Shown here piece after piece: positions 45,361-55,625 of a stretch of DNA of 64,000 bases; positions within the stretch are counted from its first letter, which is position 1, and each line of letters begins with the position of its first letter. The notes under the pieces are model-generated. The model searched no databases, was not told where the DNA came from, and worked only from the letters and a program-made list of their open reading frames with translations. The position numbers and the translations under genes were made by a program. Source of the stretch: an uncultured Pelagibacteraceae bacterium (GTDB lineage Bacteria; Pseudomonadota; Alphaproteobacteria; Pelagibacterales; Pelagibacteraceae); assembly GCA_902523125.1 (NCBI GenBank), contig CABYYA010000001.1, positions 1 to 64,000 on the forward strand, written 5' to 3'.

Positions 45361-46734
45361 ATGACTTTAATTAAAAAAATCAAAGATAAAAAAGTCAATT
45401 TTGAATTCAATAAAGAGTACATAAAAGTAGTTACCGATAAAATTTCAAATAATGATGCAACTTTTATCACAAATTCTTTTAAAGAAATGCACCCTGCTGA
45501 TGCAGCTGATATCATAGAACACTTAGGGCAAAATGATAGAGAAAATTTAATTAAACTTAACAATTTCAAAATAGATCCTGAAGTTTTTGTTGAGTTAAAT
45601 GAGTCAGTTCAAACAGAAATTATAAAATATCTTTCCTCAGATGCGATAGTTAGAATATTGAAAAATTTGGAGTCTGACGATGCTATAGCTATACTTGAAA
45701 ATGTAGATGAAAAAAATAAAAATTCTATTTTAAGTTTACTACCACCTAAAGATCGCTTTGCTTTATTGGAAGGTCTTAGTTATCCTGAGGATAGTGCAGC
45801 TAGAATAATGCAGAGAGAATTTACTGCAATACCTAGTAACTGGTCTGTAGGTCAAACCATTGATTATTTAAGAGAAAATAAAGATTTGCCGGAACAATTT
45901 TTAGAAATTTATATTGTTGATGAAAATTTTAAACCTATTGGTGCCGTACCATCATCCAAAGTTCTAAGAACACCAAGAGAAACAAAAATGTCATCAATTA
46001 TGGATGACTCTATTTTTTTAGTTCCTGTTGATATGGATAGAGAAGAAGTTGGTAATTCATTTGAAAATTATAATTTAAATTCAGCATGTGTTATTGATAA
46101 GAATAATAAATTAGTTGGAATGATCACATCAGATGATGTTTTAACAGTTTTAAAAGAAGAGGCAGAAGAAGATGCATTAAGGTTAGCCGGTGTAGGTGAT
46201 GAGGAAATTACAGATGGAGTAATAACGAAAACGAAAAGAAGATTTAATTGGTTGTTATTAAATCTTTTTACTGCATTTTTAGCCACATATTGTATTAGTT
46301 TATTTGGAGCAACTATTGAACAAATGGTTGTTCTAGCTTTTTTGATGCCAATAGTTGCATCGATGGGTGGCAATGCTGGAATGCAAACATTAGCTGTAAC
46401 AGTTAGAACTCTTGCCACTAACGATTTAACAAAAAACAATTTTAATCAGAATATTTTTAAAGAATTTAATATTGGGATTTTAAATGGAATTATTTTTGCT
46501 ATTATAAGTTCTTTTATTGTTCAGTTATGGTTTCAGGACATTATACTCTCTTTAATAATTTCAATTTCAATGATTTTGACAATGATCGTTGCGGGTTTGT
46601 TTGGGATATTGGTACCAGTCACATTAAAAAAAATGAATATAGATCCAGCTATAGCATCAAGTGTTTTTGTAACAACTATAACTGATGTTATCGGGTTTGT
46701 ATCATTTTTAGGTGTTGGAGCTTACTTTTTGTAA
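45361..46734 (+). CDS. mgtE: magnesium transporter MgtE
   Basis: MgtE (457 aa) is a Mg2+-gated magnesium channel of the inner membrane. It has the N-terminal superhelical domain (HPADAADIIEHLG near residue 43), two CBS motifs (residues ~140-265, with IYIVDENFKPIGAVPSSK and ACVIDKNNKLVGMITSDDVL), a connecting helix and five C-terminal membrane segments including FLMPIVASMGGNAGMQTLAVTVR. Complete. It diverges from lipB. Confidence 0.95.
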   Translation: MTLIKKIKDKKVNFEFNKEYIKVVTDKISNNDATFITNSFKEMHPADAADIIEHLGQNDRENLIKLNNFKIDPEVFVELNESVQTEIIKYLSSDAIVRILKNLESDDAIAILENVDEKNKNSILSLLPPKDRFALLEGLSYPEDSAARIMQREFTAIPSNWSVGQTIDYLRENKDLPEQFLEIYIVDENFKPIGAVPSSKVLRTPRETKMSSIMDDSIFLVPVDMDREEVGNSFENYNLNSACVIDKNNKLVGMITSDDVLTVLKEEAEEDALRLAGVGDEEITDGVITKTKRRFNWLLLNLFTAFLATYCISLFGATIEQMVVLAFLMPIVASMGGNAGMQTLAVTVRTLATNDLTKNNFNQNIFKEFNIGILNGIIFAIISSFIVQLWFQDIILSLIISISMILTMIVAGLFGILVPVTLKKMNIDPAIASSVFVTTITDVIGFVSFLGVGAYFL

Positions 46735-46737
46735 ACA

Positions 46738-47550
46738 TTATAAGTTATCAATAAGTCTTACCTTATTAATATAATATGCAATAAAAATTTTGGCATTTTT
46801 AATTTTATTAGTCAATTTAAGATTTTTTGTATTTCTTAATTCAAGATAATCTATTTTAATATTATACTTTTTTTTAAGTTCATTCTTTTTTTTAAAAATT
46901 AGATCTTTTAAATTTTTCTTTTTAGATAATTCTTTTTTAAAGATAATAAGACTTTTTGCTATTTTTCCTGCATTGTTTAAATTATCTTTATTTAAAAGAA
47001 TATTTCTAGAAGATAGTGCCAATTTATTTTTATCTCTAATAGTTTTGCAATAAATAATTTTGGATTTGAAATTTTTTTCAACAAATCTCTTTACTAATAA
47101 TAACTGCTGAAGATCTTTTTCACCCATAAATATTTTTGATGGACTCACTATTTTTGTTAAACGAGTCATTACCTCAATCACCCCTTCAAAATGACCCTTT
47201 CTATACCTAGCACATAGTATTTTATCTTGTTTTTTTAATTTAATTTTTATTTTGTTTTTAGCTTTATAGATATCTTTGATTTTAGGTAAATAAACAAAAT
47301 CCACTTCTAACTTTTTTAAAATTTTTAAATCTTTTTTTATATTCCTGGGATATTTCTTGTAGTCTTCTTTGTTATTAAATTGTTTAGGATTTATGAATAT
47401 ACTTACTATGGTTTTATTGGATAGTTTTAGAGATTTTTTAATTAATGAGATATGACCATCATGAAGGCTACCCATAGTCGGCACAAATCCAATATTTGAA
47501 TTGCCAAATAATGCCTCATTTAAATCAATATTGTTTAATAAAGTTTTCAT
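46738..47550 (-). CDS. panC: pantothenate synthetase
   Basis: PanC (270 aa) joins pantoate and beta-alanine using ATP to make pantothenate, the coenzyme A precursor. FVPTMGSLHDGHISLIKKS (HIGH-type), SIFINPKQFN, FEGVIEVMTRL, GEKDLQQLLLVKR and SSRNILL are present. The track start lies 10 codons upstream; the ATG at 47550 (MKTLLNNID) gives the family length. It converges with mgtE with a 3-bp gap and diverges from galU. Confidence 0.94.
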   Translation of the reverse strand: MKTLLNNIDLNEALFGNSNIGFVPTMGSLHDGHISLIKKSLKLSNKTIVSIFINPKQFNNKEDYKKYPRNIKKDLKILKKLEVDFVYLPKIKDIYKAKNKIKIKLKKQDKILCARYRKGHFEGVIEVMTRLTKIVSPSKIFMGEKDLQQLLLVKRFVEKNFKSKIIYCKTIRDKNKLALSSRNILLNKDNLNNAGKIAKSLIIFKKELSKKKNLKDLIFKKKNELKKKYNIKIDYLELRNTKNLKLTNKIKNAKIFIAYYINKVRLIDNL

Positions 47551-47584
47551 TTGTATAAAATATTTTAATAAGTAAAACATTTAA

Positions 47585-48400
47585 ATGATTAAACAAGCAA
47601 TTATTCCATTGGCTGGTCTAGGTACAAGGTTATTACCTTTAACCAGTATATTTGCTAAAGAACTGCTTCCTATTAATGGTAAACCAGGAATTGAGTATAT
47701 TTTAGATGAATGTGCAGATGCTGGTATTAAAAAGATAATTTTTATAATTTCAAAAAAAAAACAAATGATAAAAGATTATTTTTATAAGGATAGCTTTTAT
47801 AAAAAGATAATAAAAAAGAAAAAAGATCCTCGAGTTATTAAAGAGTACAAAAAAATTTTAAAATATAAAAAAATGATTAAATTTGTTTACCAAAATAAAC
47901 CTTTGGGAACAGGTGATGCAGTATTAAAAACAAGAAAATTTATTACAGATGATTTTTTTCTGATGTTATTACCTGATGATTTGATAATTAGGAAAAATTG
48001 CTCGAAGTCGTTGATTAATATACATAATCGCTACAAATCATCTGTAATGGCAAGTATTAATGTTCCAAAAAAAACTGTCTCAAGATGGGGAATTTATAAA
48101 TTAGGAAAAAAAATAAATAAAAATAATTACGTTATAAAAGATGTCATTGAAAAACCTTCAATCTCAGAAGCACCGTCAAATAAAGCTGTAATAGGGCGAT
48201 ATATTCTTCCAAAAATAATATTTTCTAAATTGTTAAATCAAAAACCGGGTAAAGGTGGCGAAATTCATATCACAGACGCAATACAATCATTGATACAAAA
48301 CAATGAAAAATTCATCTCTCATAATTTTGCTGGGAAATATTTGGATTGCGGAAGTATGGATGGCTATATCAAATCAACATTAGAAATAGCAAAATCATGA
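47585..48400 (+). CDS. galU: UTP-glucose-1-phosphate uridylyltransferase
   Basis: The product (271 aa) makes UDP-glucose for surface glycans. The nucleotidyltransferase signature IPLAGLGTRLLPLTSIFAKELLPI is near the start, followed by IEYILDECADAGIKKIIFI, QNKPLGTGDAVL, LLPDDLII and GEIHITDAIQSL. It overlaps the UDP-glucose dehydrogenase by 4 bp (ATGA), so product flows directly to the next enzyme. Confidence 0.93.
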   Translation: MIKQAIIPLAGLGTRLLPLTSIFAKELLPINGKPGIEYILDECADAGIKKIIFIISKKKQMIKDYFYKDSFYKKIIKKKKDPRVIKEYKKILKYKKMIKFVYQNKPLGTGDAVLKTRKFITDDFFLMLLPDDLIIRKNCSKSLINIHNRYKSSVMASINVPKKTVSRWGIYKLGKKINKNNYVIKDVIEKPSISEAPSNKAVIGRYILPKIIFSKLLNQKPGKGGEIHITDAIQSLIQNNEKFISHNFAGKYLDCGSMDGYIKSTLEIAKS

Positions 48401-49698
48401 AACTTTGTATGATAGGAACTGGTTATGTAGGTTTGGTTAGTGGAGTATGCTTCGCTGATTTGGGCAATAATGTCATTTGCGTTGATAAAGATTTAAAAAA
48501 AATAGATATACTTTCTAGAGGAAAAATTCCTATTTATGAACCTGGACTTACTGAATTAGTGAATAAAAATTATAAAAATAAAAGATTAAAATTTTCATCA
48601 GATTTAGGAAAATCAATAAAAGACTCTGATATAATTTTTATTTGTGTTGGAACACCAACCAAAAAGGGAGGTAATAGTGCAGATCTAAGCCAAATTTTTC
48701 GAGTAGCAAAACAGATAAGTTTATCAATCAATAAGTTTAAGATAATAGTTACTAAGTCAACAGTGCCTGTAACAACAGGTGATGAAATTGAAAAAATTAT
48801 ACTAAAAAAAAAGAGTAATAAGAATAAATTTTCTGTTGTGTCAAATCCAGAATTTTTAAGAGAAGGAGAAGCTATACGAGATTTTATTTTTCCTGATAGA
48901 ATAGTTGTTGGGTCTAATGATAAAAAGTCTAACCGTTTAATGAATAATTTATATGCACCCCTTATTTCCAAAGGAGCTCAGTATATTCATACATCAAGAA
49001 GAGCTGCAGAATTAATCAAATATTCATCTAATGCTTTTTTGGCTACTAAAATTACATTCATTAATGAAATCGCAAATTTATGTGAAAAAACAGGAATAGA
49101 TGTCGAGGATATCTCAATTGGGATGGGTTTAGATAAAAGGATAGGGAGTCGTTTTTTAAGGGCAGGGCCTGGTTATGGCGGATCATGTTTTCCAAAAGAT
49201 ACTAAAGCTATAATTTCTACTGCAGATAAGTTTAAAATAAATCTTTCTGTAATAAAATCAGTAATTAAATCTAATGAAAATAGATCTAATTTTTTACTTA
49301 ATAAAGTCTACAAAATTTTGAATAATAAAATTAAAAATAAAAAAATAACTTTCTTAGGTGTCACATTTAAGGCTAACACAGACGACATGAGAGACTCTTC
49401 TAGTTTAGAAATGATACCTGCACTCTCAAAAAAGGGTGCTAAAGTGAAGTATTTTGATCCGACGGGTCTTAAAAAAGAGTTTTCAGACTTAAAAAATGTT
49501 TTTTATATTAATAATATTAAAGAGTCTGTACAGGGCTCAGATCTTGTAATTATTCATACAGAATGGAATGATTTTAAATCGATCAATTTTAAGAATTTGG
49601 TAAGAGATAAAAAATTTATTATTTATGATATGAGAAATATATACTCTCCAATGAAAATCAAAAATCAAGGTTTTAAATATTATAGTATTGGGAGATAA
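48397..49698 (+). CDS. ugd: UDP-glucose 6-dehydrogenase
   Basis: The enzyme (433 aa) oxidises UDP-glucose to UDP-glucuronate with two NAD+. The NAD-binding MIGTGYVGLVSGVCFADLG is at the N-terminus, STVPVTTGDEI follows, and the catalytic cysteine lies in GPGYGGSCFPKDTKA near residue 262. The C-terminal KITFLGVTFKANTDDMRDSSS domain is complete. The track start 17 codons upstream lies inside galU; ATG 48397 overlapping the galU stop is preferred. It supplies acidic sugars for surface polysaccharide. Confidence 0.95.
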   Translation: MKLCMIGTGYVGLVSGVCFADLGNNVICVDKDLKKIDILSRGKIPIYEPGLTELVNKNYKNKRLKFSSDLGKSIKDSDIIFICVGTPTKKGGNSADLSQIFRVAKQISLSINKFKIIVTKSTVPVTTGDEIEKIILKKKSNKNKFSVVSNPEFLREGEAIRDFIFPDRIVVGSNDKKSNRLMNNLYAPLISKGAQYIHTSRRAAELIKYSSNAFLATKITFINEIANLCEKTGIDVEDISIGMGLDKRIGSRFLRAGPGYGGSCFPKDTKAIISTADKFKINLSVIKSVIKSNENRSNFLLNKVYKILNNKIKNKKITFLGVTFKANTDDMRDSSSLEMIPALSKKGAKVKYFDPTGLKKEFSDLKNVFYINNIKESVQGSDLVIIHTEWNDFKSINFKNLVRDKKFIIYDMRNIYSPMKIKNQGFKYYSIGR

Positions 49699-49701
49699 AT
49701 T

Positions 49702-50163
49702 TTAATTTAACTCAAATATAGCATCAACTTCAACAGCAACACCCAAGGGAAGACTATTAACACTTACAGCTGCTCTTGTGTGCATTCCTGCATCTCCAAA
49801 AACAGATGCGATTAAATCAGATGCACCATTTAATACTTTAGGTTGATCCTGAAAATTATCAGTAGAATTAACAAAACCTGTTAGTTTAATACAAGATTTA
49901 ATCTTTGTAAGATCATTGTCACATGTCTTCATTATTTGAGAAATAATACTTAAAGCACACCTTTTTGCTGCATTATATCCAGAGACGATATCTAAATCTT
50001 TTCCAACTTTTCCTTTTATTAGCTCACCTTTTTCATTAATTGAAATTTGTCCTGATACAAATAACATCTTTCCTGTTATTTTAGTTGCAACATAATTTCC
50101 AACTGGTGCTTTAGCATCAGGAAGTTTTAACCCAAGTTTTTCTAAATTTTTTTGATAATTCAT
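49702..50163 (-). CDS. RidA family protein (YjgF/YER057c)
   Basis: The protein (153 aa) belongs to the RidA/YjgF family of trimeric enzymes; the founding RidA hydrolyses reactive enamine/imine intermediates. YVATKITGKMLFVSGQIS, and the ending with HTRAAVSVNSLPLGVAVEVDAIFEL containing the conserved Arg and Glu, are clear. It is slightly longer than classical RidA and fits the longer subgroup whose activity is less certain. Overlaps topA by 4 bp on the same strand. Confidence 0.9.
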   Translation of the reverse strand: MNYQKNLEKLGLKLPDAKAPVGNYVATKITGKMLFVSGQISINEKGELIKGKVGKDLDIVSGYNAAKRCALSIISQIMKTCDNDLTKIKSCIKLTGFVNSTDNFQDQPKVLNGASDLIASVFGDAGMHTRAAVSVNSLPLGVAVEVDAIFELN

Positions 50164-52739
50164 TTTTTCTTTTTTTTGTTTTTTGTTTTATCGTATTCTT
50201 TTCTTTTCTCAATTAATATTAATGCTTCTTCCATTGTGAGTTCTGTTGGATCCTTTTCCTCAGGTATTGTCGCATTTAGAGATTTATATTTGATATATGG
50301 TCCGTATTGTCCCTTCATAATTCTAACTGGTTTTTTATCCTCAGGGTGTTCACCTAAATCTTTAATCATTGAAGAAGACATTCTTCCTGGTTTAGCTTCA
50401 GCAATTAATGTTATGGCTCTATTCAAACCAATAGAGAAAATTTCCTCAATATTTTCTATTCGAGCCGATTTATTTTCACACTTTAAGTAAGGACCAAATC
50501 TTCCAGTGTTTAAAGTAATTTCTTTTTGATTATCAGGATTTATTCCTAAAGATTTTGGTAATGAGCATAAAAATTGTGCTTTTTCTAGATCAATATTTTC
50601 TAACACCAAACCTTTTGGGATAGATACATTTTTTAAAAGTTCATTTACATCTGATTTAAGTTTTTTTATTTTCTTTTTTTTCTTTGGTGTTTTTTCAATT
50701 TCTATAACCTCAGGAATTTTTTCATATTGAAGATAAGGACCGAATCTTCCGTTTTTAAGATAAATATCATTACCATTTTCGTGTTTTCCAATAAATTTTG
50801 GTTCAGCTAACTGAGCTTGGGCTGCTGCTTTAGCTTTAGATAAAGGTCTTGTAAATTTACATTCAGGATAATTTGAACAACCAATAAATGCACCGCCTCT
50901 AAAGCTATTTTTTAAGCTAAGTGTCCCTGAATTACATAATTGACACTTTCTTACAATATTTCCTTTATCATCTTTATCGAAAACCAAATCTCCCAAACTA
51001 TCATTTAAAAGATCTAAGACCTCTCTTGTTCTTTTTTCCTTTACTTCAGCCACATTGTTATTGAAGTCTTTCCAGAACAGTTCCAAAACTTTTATCCAAC
51101 TTTCTTTACCAGTTGTAATCTCGTCTAACTGATCCTCTAAACCAGCAGTAAAGTTATAATCCACATATTTTGAGAACAGTTTTTCCAGAAAAGCTGAAAT
51201 AAGTTTTCCTCTATCTGTAGGAAAAAATCTTTTATTTAATATCTCTGCGTAACCTCTATTTGCTATTGTAGAAATTATACTTGCGTAAGTAGAGGGTCTT
51301 CCTATTCCTAATTCCTCTAGTTTTTTTACTAAGCTAGCCTCAGAATATCTTGGAGGGGGTTGTGTAAAATGCTGTTCATCTATTAAGGACATAATATTTA
51401 CAAGTTCTTTAGACACAGATGGTAGAATGTTTTCATCATCATCCTTACCTTGATTATTATATATCTTTAAAAATCCATCAAATTTGAGAACTGATCCACT
51501 TGCTTTGCATACTGTATCATTATTATTTGATGTAATCGTTATAGTATTTCTATCAAATTTAGCAGATTGCATTTGAGAAGATAAAGCTCTACTCCATATT
51601 AAATCATAAAGTTTATTTTGATCTGTGCTTAGATACTTTTTTACACTTTGGGGAGTTCTGATTACATCTGTGGGTCTTATTGCTTCATGTGCCTCTTGTG
51701 CATTTTTTGCCTTTTTACCAGAATAATTTAAGGCACTTTCAGGTAAATATTCATTACCGATTTCTTTTTTGATATAATCTCTAAAAGCTAAAACAGCATC
51801 TTTTGACAAATTTGTGCCATCTGTTCTCATATATGTTATCAAACCTATTGTTTCTCCTTCAATTTCGACTCCTTGATAAAGCTTTTGAGCAATTTGCATA
51901 GTTCTCGATGCACCAAACCCTAATCGACTTGAAGCTGTTTGTTGAAGAGTTGATGTAGTAAATGGTCCTGATGGATTACGATTTACCACTTTACTTGATA
52001 TATCAGTAATACTAAATTTTTTTTGATTGATACTTGATATAGCTTTATTTATCTCATCTTTATTTCTAAAAGAGAATTTTTCAATTTTGTTGTTATCTAG
52101 TTGAGTAATACTTGCAAGGATATTTTGATTTTTTTCATCTTTAAATTTGACACTTAAAGTCCAAAATTCTTCTGGTTTAAAGGACTCAATTTCATGTTCT
52201 CTTTCAGTTATCAATTTTAAAGCTACTGATTGAACTCTTCCTGCCGATTTCGAGCCAGGAAGTTTTGTCCATAATATTGGTGAAATATTAAAGCCAACCA
52301 AGTAATCTAAGGCTCTTCGAGCCATGTAAGCATCAACTAAAAGCGGTTCAATTTGTCTTGGATTTTCAATTCCATGAATTACTGCTTTTTTTGTAATTTC
52401 GTTAAAAACAACTCTTTCTATTTCTTTATCTTTAAGAAGTTTTTTTTCGTTTAGATACTCTTTTACATGCCAAGCTATTGCTTCTCCTTCACGATCAGGA
52501 TCAGTAGCTAATATAATTTTTGAGGAGTCTTTGGCTGCGTCAGTAATTTCTTTAAGATATTTTTTTGAAAAGCTATCGATCTCCCATTCCATCTTAAAAT
52601 CTTGATCTGGATCAACAGAACCATTCTTAGAAGGTAAATCTCTAATATGCCCATAACTAGCTAATACTTTATAATTATCACCTAAATATTTATTGATAGT
52701 TTTGGCTTTAGCTGGACTTTCTACAATGACCAAGTTCAT
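50160..52739 (-). CDS. topA: DNA topoisomerase I
   Basis: Type IA topoisomerase (859 aa) that relaxes negative supercoils. The Toprim domain LVIVESPAKAKTINKYLG plus DPDREGEAIAWHV are near the N-terminus; the active-site Tyr is in TYMRTDGTNLS near residue 305; PPPRYSEASLVKKLEELGIGRPSTYA follows. The C-terminus has one four-Cys zinc module (CQLCNSG...CSNYPEC) followed by two zinc-less TopA repeats (GRFGPYLQYE, GRFGPYLKCE, GQYGPYIKYK), as in other alphaproteobacteria. Confidence 0.96.
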   Translation of the reverse strand: MNLVIVESPAKAKTINKYLGDNYKVLASYGHIRDLPSKNGSVDPDQDFKMEWEIDSFSKKYLKEITDAAKDSSKIILATDPDREGEAIAWHVKEYLNEKKLLKDKEIERVVFNEITKKAVIHGIENPRQIEPLLVDAYMARRALDYLVGFNISPILWTKLPGSKSAGRVQSVALKLITEREHEIESFKPEEFWTLSVKFKDEKNQNILASITQLDNNKIEKFSFRNKDEINKAISSINQKKFSITDISSKVVNRNPSGPFTTSTLQQTASSRLGFGASRTMQIAQKLYQGVEIEGETIGLITYMRTDGTNLSKDAVLAFRDYIKKEIGNEYLPESALNYSGKKAKNAQEAHEAIRPTDVIRTPQSVKKYLSTDQNKLYDLIWSRALSSQMQSAKFDRNTITITSNNNDTVCKASGSVLKFDGFLKIYNNQGKDDDENILPSVSKELVNIMSLIDEQHFTQPPPRYSEASLVKKLEELGIGRPSTYASIISTIANRGYAEILNKRFFPTDRGKLISAFLEKLFSKYVDYNFTAGLEDQLDEITTGKESWIKVLELFWKDFNNNVAEVKEKRTREVLDLLNDSLGDLVFDKDDKGNIVRKCQLCNSGTLSLKNSFRGGAFIGCSNYPECKFTRPLSKAKAAAQAQLAEPKFIGKHENGNDIYLKNGRFGPYLQYEKIPEVIEIEKTPKKKKKIKKLKSDVNELLKNVSIPKGLVLENIDLEKAQFLCSLPKSLGINPDNQKEITLNTGRFGPYLKCENKSARIENIEEIFSIGLNRAITLIAEAKPGRMSSSMIKDLGEHPEDKKPVRIMKGQYGPYIKYKSLNATIPEEKDPTELTMEEALILIEKRKEYDKTKNKKKKK

Positions 52740-52775
52740 AAATGATAAACTACCTAAAAGAGTTAGATAGTCAAA

Positions 52776-53354
52776 TTAATAAATTTTTGTCTTAGTTTCT
52801 TCTTTATTTTTCAATCTTTTAATATTTTCTCGATGGGTAAAAAATATTAACACAAACATGATTATAAAAAAAAATATATCTTTAAATTGACCAGTGACCA
52901 GTAAATAAACAGGAATTGATACAGAAGCAATTAATGAAGATAAAGATGAAAATTTTGATATAGCAAAAATTACAAACCAAGATAAAGCAAAAATAATTCC
53001 GAAATAAATATTTATAACAAATAGAATACCAACGTATGTTGCAACACCTTTCCCTCCTCTAAATTTTAACCATATAGGAAACACATGGCCAAGAAATGCA
53101 CTTAATGAAGCTAAGTATAGAAAATCTGTGTAATAAATTTTAACAAATATAACTGGGATAACAGCTTTTAAAATATCAAGAGCTAGAGTTGTGTATCCAA
53201 CAATTTTATTTCCAGACCTAAGTACATTCGTAGCCCCAATATTTCCAGACCCAATTTCTCTTATATCTTTTTTCAAAAAAAATTTTGTTAATATTAATCC
53301 AAATGGAATTGAACCCATTAAATAGGAAATTATACCTATGATTAAAATGTCCAT
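52776..53354 (-). CDS. plsY: acyl-phosphate glycerol-3-phosphate acyltransferase
   Basis: PlsY (192 aa) is an integral membrane enzyme that acylates glycerol-3-phosphate in phospholipid synthesis. Motif 1 GSIPFGLILTK, motif SGNIGATNVLRSG and motif FRGGKGVATYVG are present, with about five membrane spans. It is downstream of the pyrC-like gene with a 1-bp gap; the pairing with pyrBC is seen in other alphaproteobacteria. Confidence 0.94.
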   Translation of the reverse strand: MDILIIGIISYLMGSIPFGLILTKFFLKKDIREIGSGNIGATNVLRSGNKIVGYTTLALDILKAVIPVIFVKIYYTDFLYLASLSAFLGHVFPIWLKFRGGKGVATYVGILFVINIYFGIIFALSWFVIFAISKFSSLSSLIASVSIPVYLLVTGQFKDIFFFIIMFVLIFFTHRENIKRLKNKEETKTKIY

Positions 53355-53355
53355 A

Positions 53356-54642
53356 TTATAGCTTAAATAATTCTTTACCGTTTACAAATGTATTTGTGAC
53401 TTTACCTTGGAGTTTTTTATCCTCTATAGATGTATTTTTTGATTTTGAAATAAGTTTATCTTTCTTTACAATCCAAGGTTTGTCTACATCTACTATACAA
53501 AAATCAGCATCGTTACCAACAGATAAATTCCCTTTATTTATCCTTAATATTTTAGCTGGGTTTGATGTTAATGCTTTGATTATAGTCTCCAGTTTGAGAG
53601 ATCCATTATGATATAATTCTAAACTTAGAGACAACAGAGTTTCTATGCCTGACGCGCCAGTTGCTGCTTGAGCAAACGTTAATCTTTTCGATTCTTCATC
53701 TTCAGGTTTGTGATCTGAAACTATTACATCAATTAGATCGTCTTTTAATCCTTGTACTAAAGCTAATCTATCTTCTTCTCTTCTTAATGGTGGAGATAAT
53801 TTCAAAAATGTTTTGAAATCTCCTATGTCGTTTTCATTTAAAGATAAGTTATTAACTGAAACACCACATGTGAATTTTACTATTTCCTTTCTTGATTTAA
53901 TTACTTCGACAGACTTTTGTGATGATAATTGAGAGATATGATATCTACATTTAACCTTTTCCAATAATGTTAAATCTCTCTCGATTAAAATACGTTCAGC
54001 AATCTCAGGTATACCAGATAAACCCAATTTAGAGGCAATAATCCCAGAATTAATCATACCATTTTTTGCAAGCTCATGATCTTCAGCGTGCTGCATAATT
54101 AAACTTCTCAAATCTTTGGCAGAATTCATTATTCTAGACATTAATCTTGGATTTTGAATTGTTTTAACACCATCAGTAAATGCAATTATTCCTTTACTTT
54201 GTAAGAGACCAAATTCAGTCATGTTTTTACCCTCAGTATTCCTCGTTAAGGAAGCACATGGAAAAATATTTATTTTTGATTTATCTCTTCCTCTTCTTTT
54301 TAAAAAATCGACTATAGATACGTTGTCAATTACTGGATCTGTATTAGGCATTGTTACTACTGAGGTGACACCCCCAGAGAGTGCTGCATTACTTAATGTT
54401 CTAAAATTTTCTTTATACTCATACCCCGGTTCACCAACAAAAACTCGCATATCAACTAATCCAGGAAAAATATACTTTCCTTTTAGATCAGTTGGTTTTT
54501 CTCTACTTGGTAAATTATTAATATTTACTTTTTTTCCAACAGCCTCAATTTTTCCATCTTCACTTATAATCAAACCTCCATTTTCATTTATGAAGTTATG
54601 AGGATCAATTATATTAGCATTTATAAAATATTGTTTTTTCAT
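53356..54642 (-). CDS. dihydroorotase-like protein lacking the HxH metal site (probable non-catalytic PyrC')
   Basis: The protein (428 aa) has the amidohydrolase fold of type I dihydroorotase: KYIFPGLVDMRVFVGEPG, FTDGVKT, MQHAEDHELA, HISQLSS and SDHKPEDEE. At the first metal motif, where active enzymes have D-x-H-x-H, it reads DMRVFVGEPG, so both histidines are gone. This matches the inactive pseudo-dihydroorotases that pair with aspartate transcarbamoylase in some proteobacteria. It overlaps pyrB by 1 bp (TAATG), supporting a structural role in a PyrB complex. The start at 54642 is chosen for this coupling; the track adds 8 codons. A functional dihydroorotase would have to lie outside the window. 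Confidence 0.85.
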   Translation of the reverse strand: MKKQYFINANIIDPHNFINENGGLIISEDGKIEAVGKKVNINNLPSREKPTDLKGKYIFPGLVDMRVFVGEPGYEYKENFRTLSNAALSGGVTSVVTMPNTDPVIDNVSIVDFLKRRGRDKSKINIFPCASLTRNTEGKNMTEFGLLQSKGIIAFTDGVKTIQNPRLMSRIMNSAKDLRSLIMQHAEDHELAKNGMINSGIIASKLGLSGIPEIAERILIERDLTLLEKVKCRYHISQLSSQKSVEVIKSRKEIVKFTCGVSVNNLSLNENDIGDFKTFLKLSPPLRREEDRLALVQGLKDDLIDVIVSDHKPEDEESKRLTFAQAATGASGIETLLSLSLELYHNGSLKLETIIKALTSNPAKILRINKGNLSVGNDADFCIVDVDKPWIVKKDKLISKSKNTSIEDKKLQGKVTNTFVNGKELFKL

Positions 54643-55583
54643 TATGTACAAAATATTTTTAGACAAGCCATTCTTACTGCAACACCTAATTCAACTTGTT
54701 CTTTAATTACACTTTTGTTGATATCATCGGCTAGCATTGTATCTATTTCTATACCTCTATTCATTGGGCCAGGATGCATAATTAAAGCATCAGATTTAGC
54801 GTGTTCTAATTTATCAGGTGTTAATCCGTAATATTCATAATACTCTCTATTGGACGAAAGGTATGAACTTGTCATTCGTTCACTTTGTAATCTTAACATC
54901 ATAACAATATCGCAATCTTTCAACCCTTTTTTCATATCTGTAAAAGTTGAAACACCGAATTTTTCAATTTCTCTCGGCATAAGATTTGTTGGAGCAATTA
55001 TGTTTACTTCTGCACCTAACATACTAAGTAAATAAATATTTGATCTTGCTACCCTTGAATGAAGTATATCTCCACAGATTGCGATTTTTAATCCTTGAAT
55101 TTTATTTTTTCGAGTAATAATTGTTAATGCGTCCAATAAAGCTTGGGTAGGGTGCTCTCTTCTTCCGTCACCAGCATTTAGAACTGCACAATTTACTTTT
55201 TGTGAAAGTAGATTACATGCTCCAGAGTCTTGATGTCTAATTACAATAATATCAGGATGCATTGCATTAAGTGTCATTGCCGTATCTATCAATGTTTCAC
55301 CTTTTTTAATTGCTGAGTTGCTAATATTCATAGACATAACGTCAGCTCCAAGTCTTTTACCAGCTAATTCAAAAGAGCTTTGAGTTCTAGTGGATGGCTC
55401 AAAAAATAAATTAATTTGAGTTTTACCACTTAAAATATCAACTTTTTTATTTTTACTTTGATTTACTTTTATAAATGAATTTGCTTCATCAAGTATTAAA
55501 TTGACATCATTAATCGATAGATCTTGGATTCCTAACAAATGTTTTTGTGAAATTTTAATAGCTTTGTTTGTTTTAATAGCCAT
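54642..55583 (-). CDS. pyrB: aspartate carbamoyltransferase catalytic subunit
   Basis: PyrB (313 aa) condenses aspartate and carbamoyl phosphate in pyrimidine synthesis. The carbamoyl-phosphate-binding [32 protein letters not shown], and [10 protein letters not shown] plus MHPGPMNRG are intact. The track start adds 13 residues upstream; ATG 55583 gives MAIKTNKAI and standard length. It is followed by the pyrC-like gene in an overlapping pair. Confidence 0.95.
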   Translation of the reverse strand: MAIKTNKAIKISQKHLLGIQDLSINDVNLILDEANSFIKVNQSKNKKVDILSGKTQINLFFEPSTRTQSSFELAGKRLGADVMSMNISNSAIKKGETLIDTAMTLNAMHPDIIVIRHQDSGACNLLSQKVNCAVLNAGDGRREHPTQALLDALTIITRKNKIQGLKIAICGDILHSRVARSNIYLLSMLGAEVNIIAPTNLMPREIEKFGVSTFTDMKKGLKDCDIVMMLRLQSERMTSSYLSSNREYYEYYGLTPDKLEHAKSDALIMHPGPMNRGIEIDTMLADDINKSVIKEQVELGVAVRMACLKIFCT

Positions 55584-55625
55584 TAAAACCAACTCTATAA
55601 CTATAAACCTCTGTAATAGCAAGTA

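Noticed and set aside
50152-50490. 112-aa plus-strand ORF with hydrophobic start
   Set aside because: It is antisense to the lysine-rich end of topA; the Phe/Leu/Ser-rich sequence is the complement of lysine/glutamate codons.
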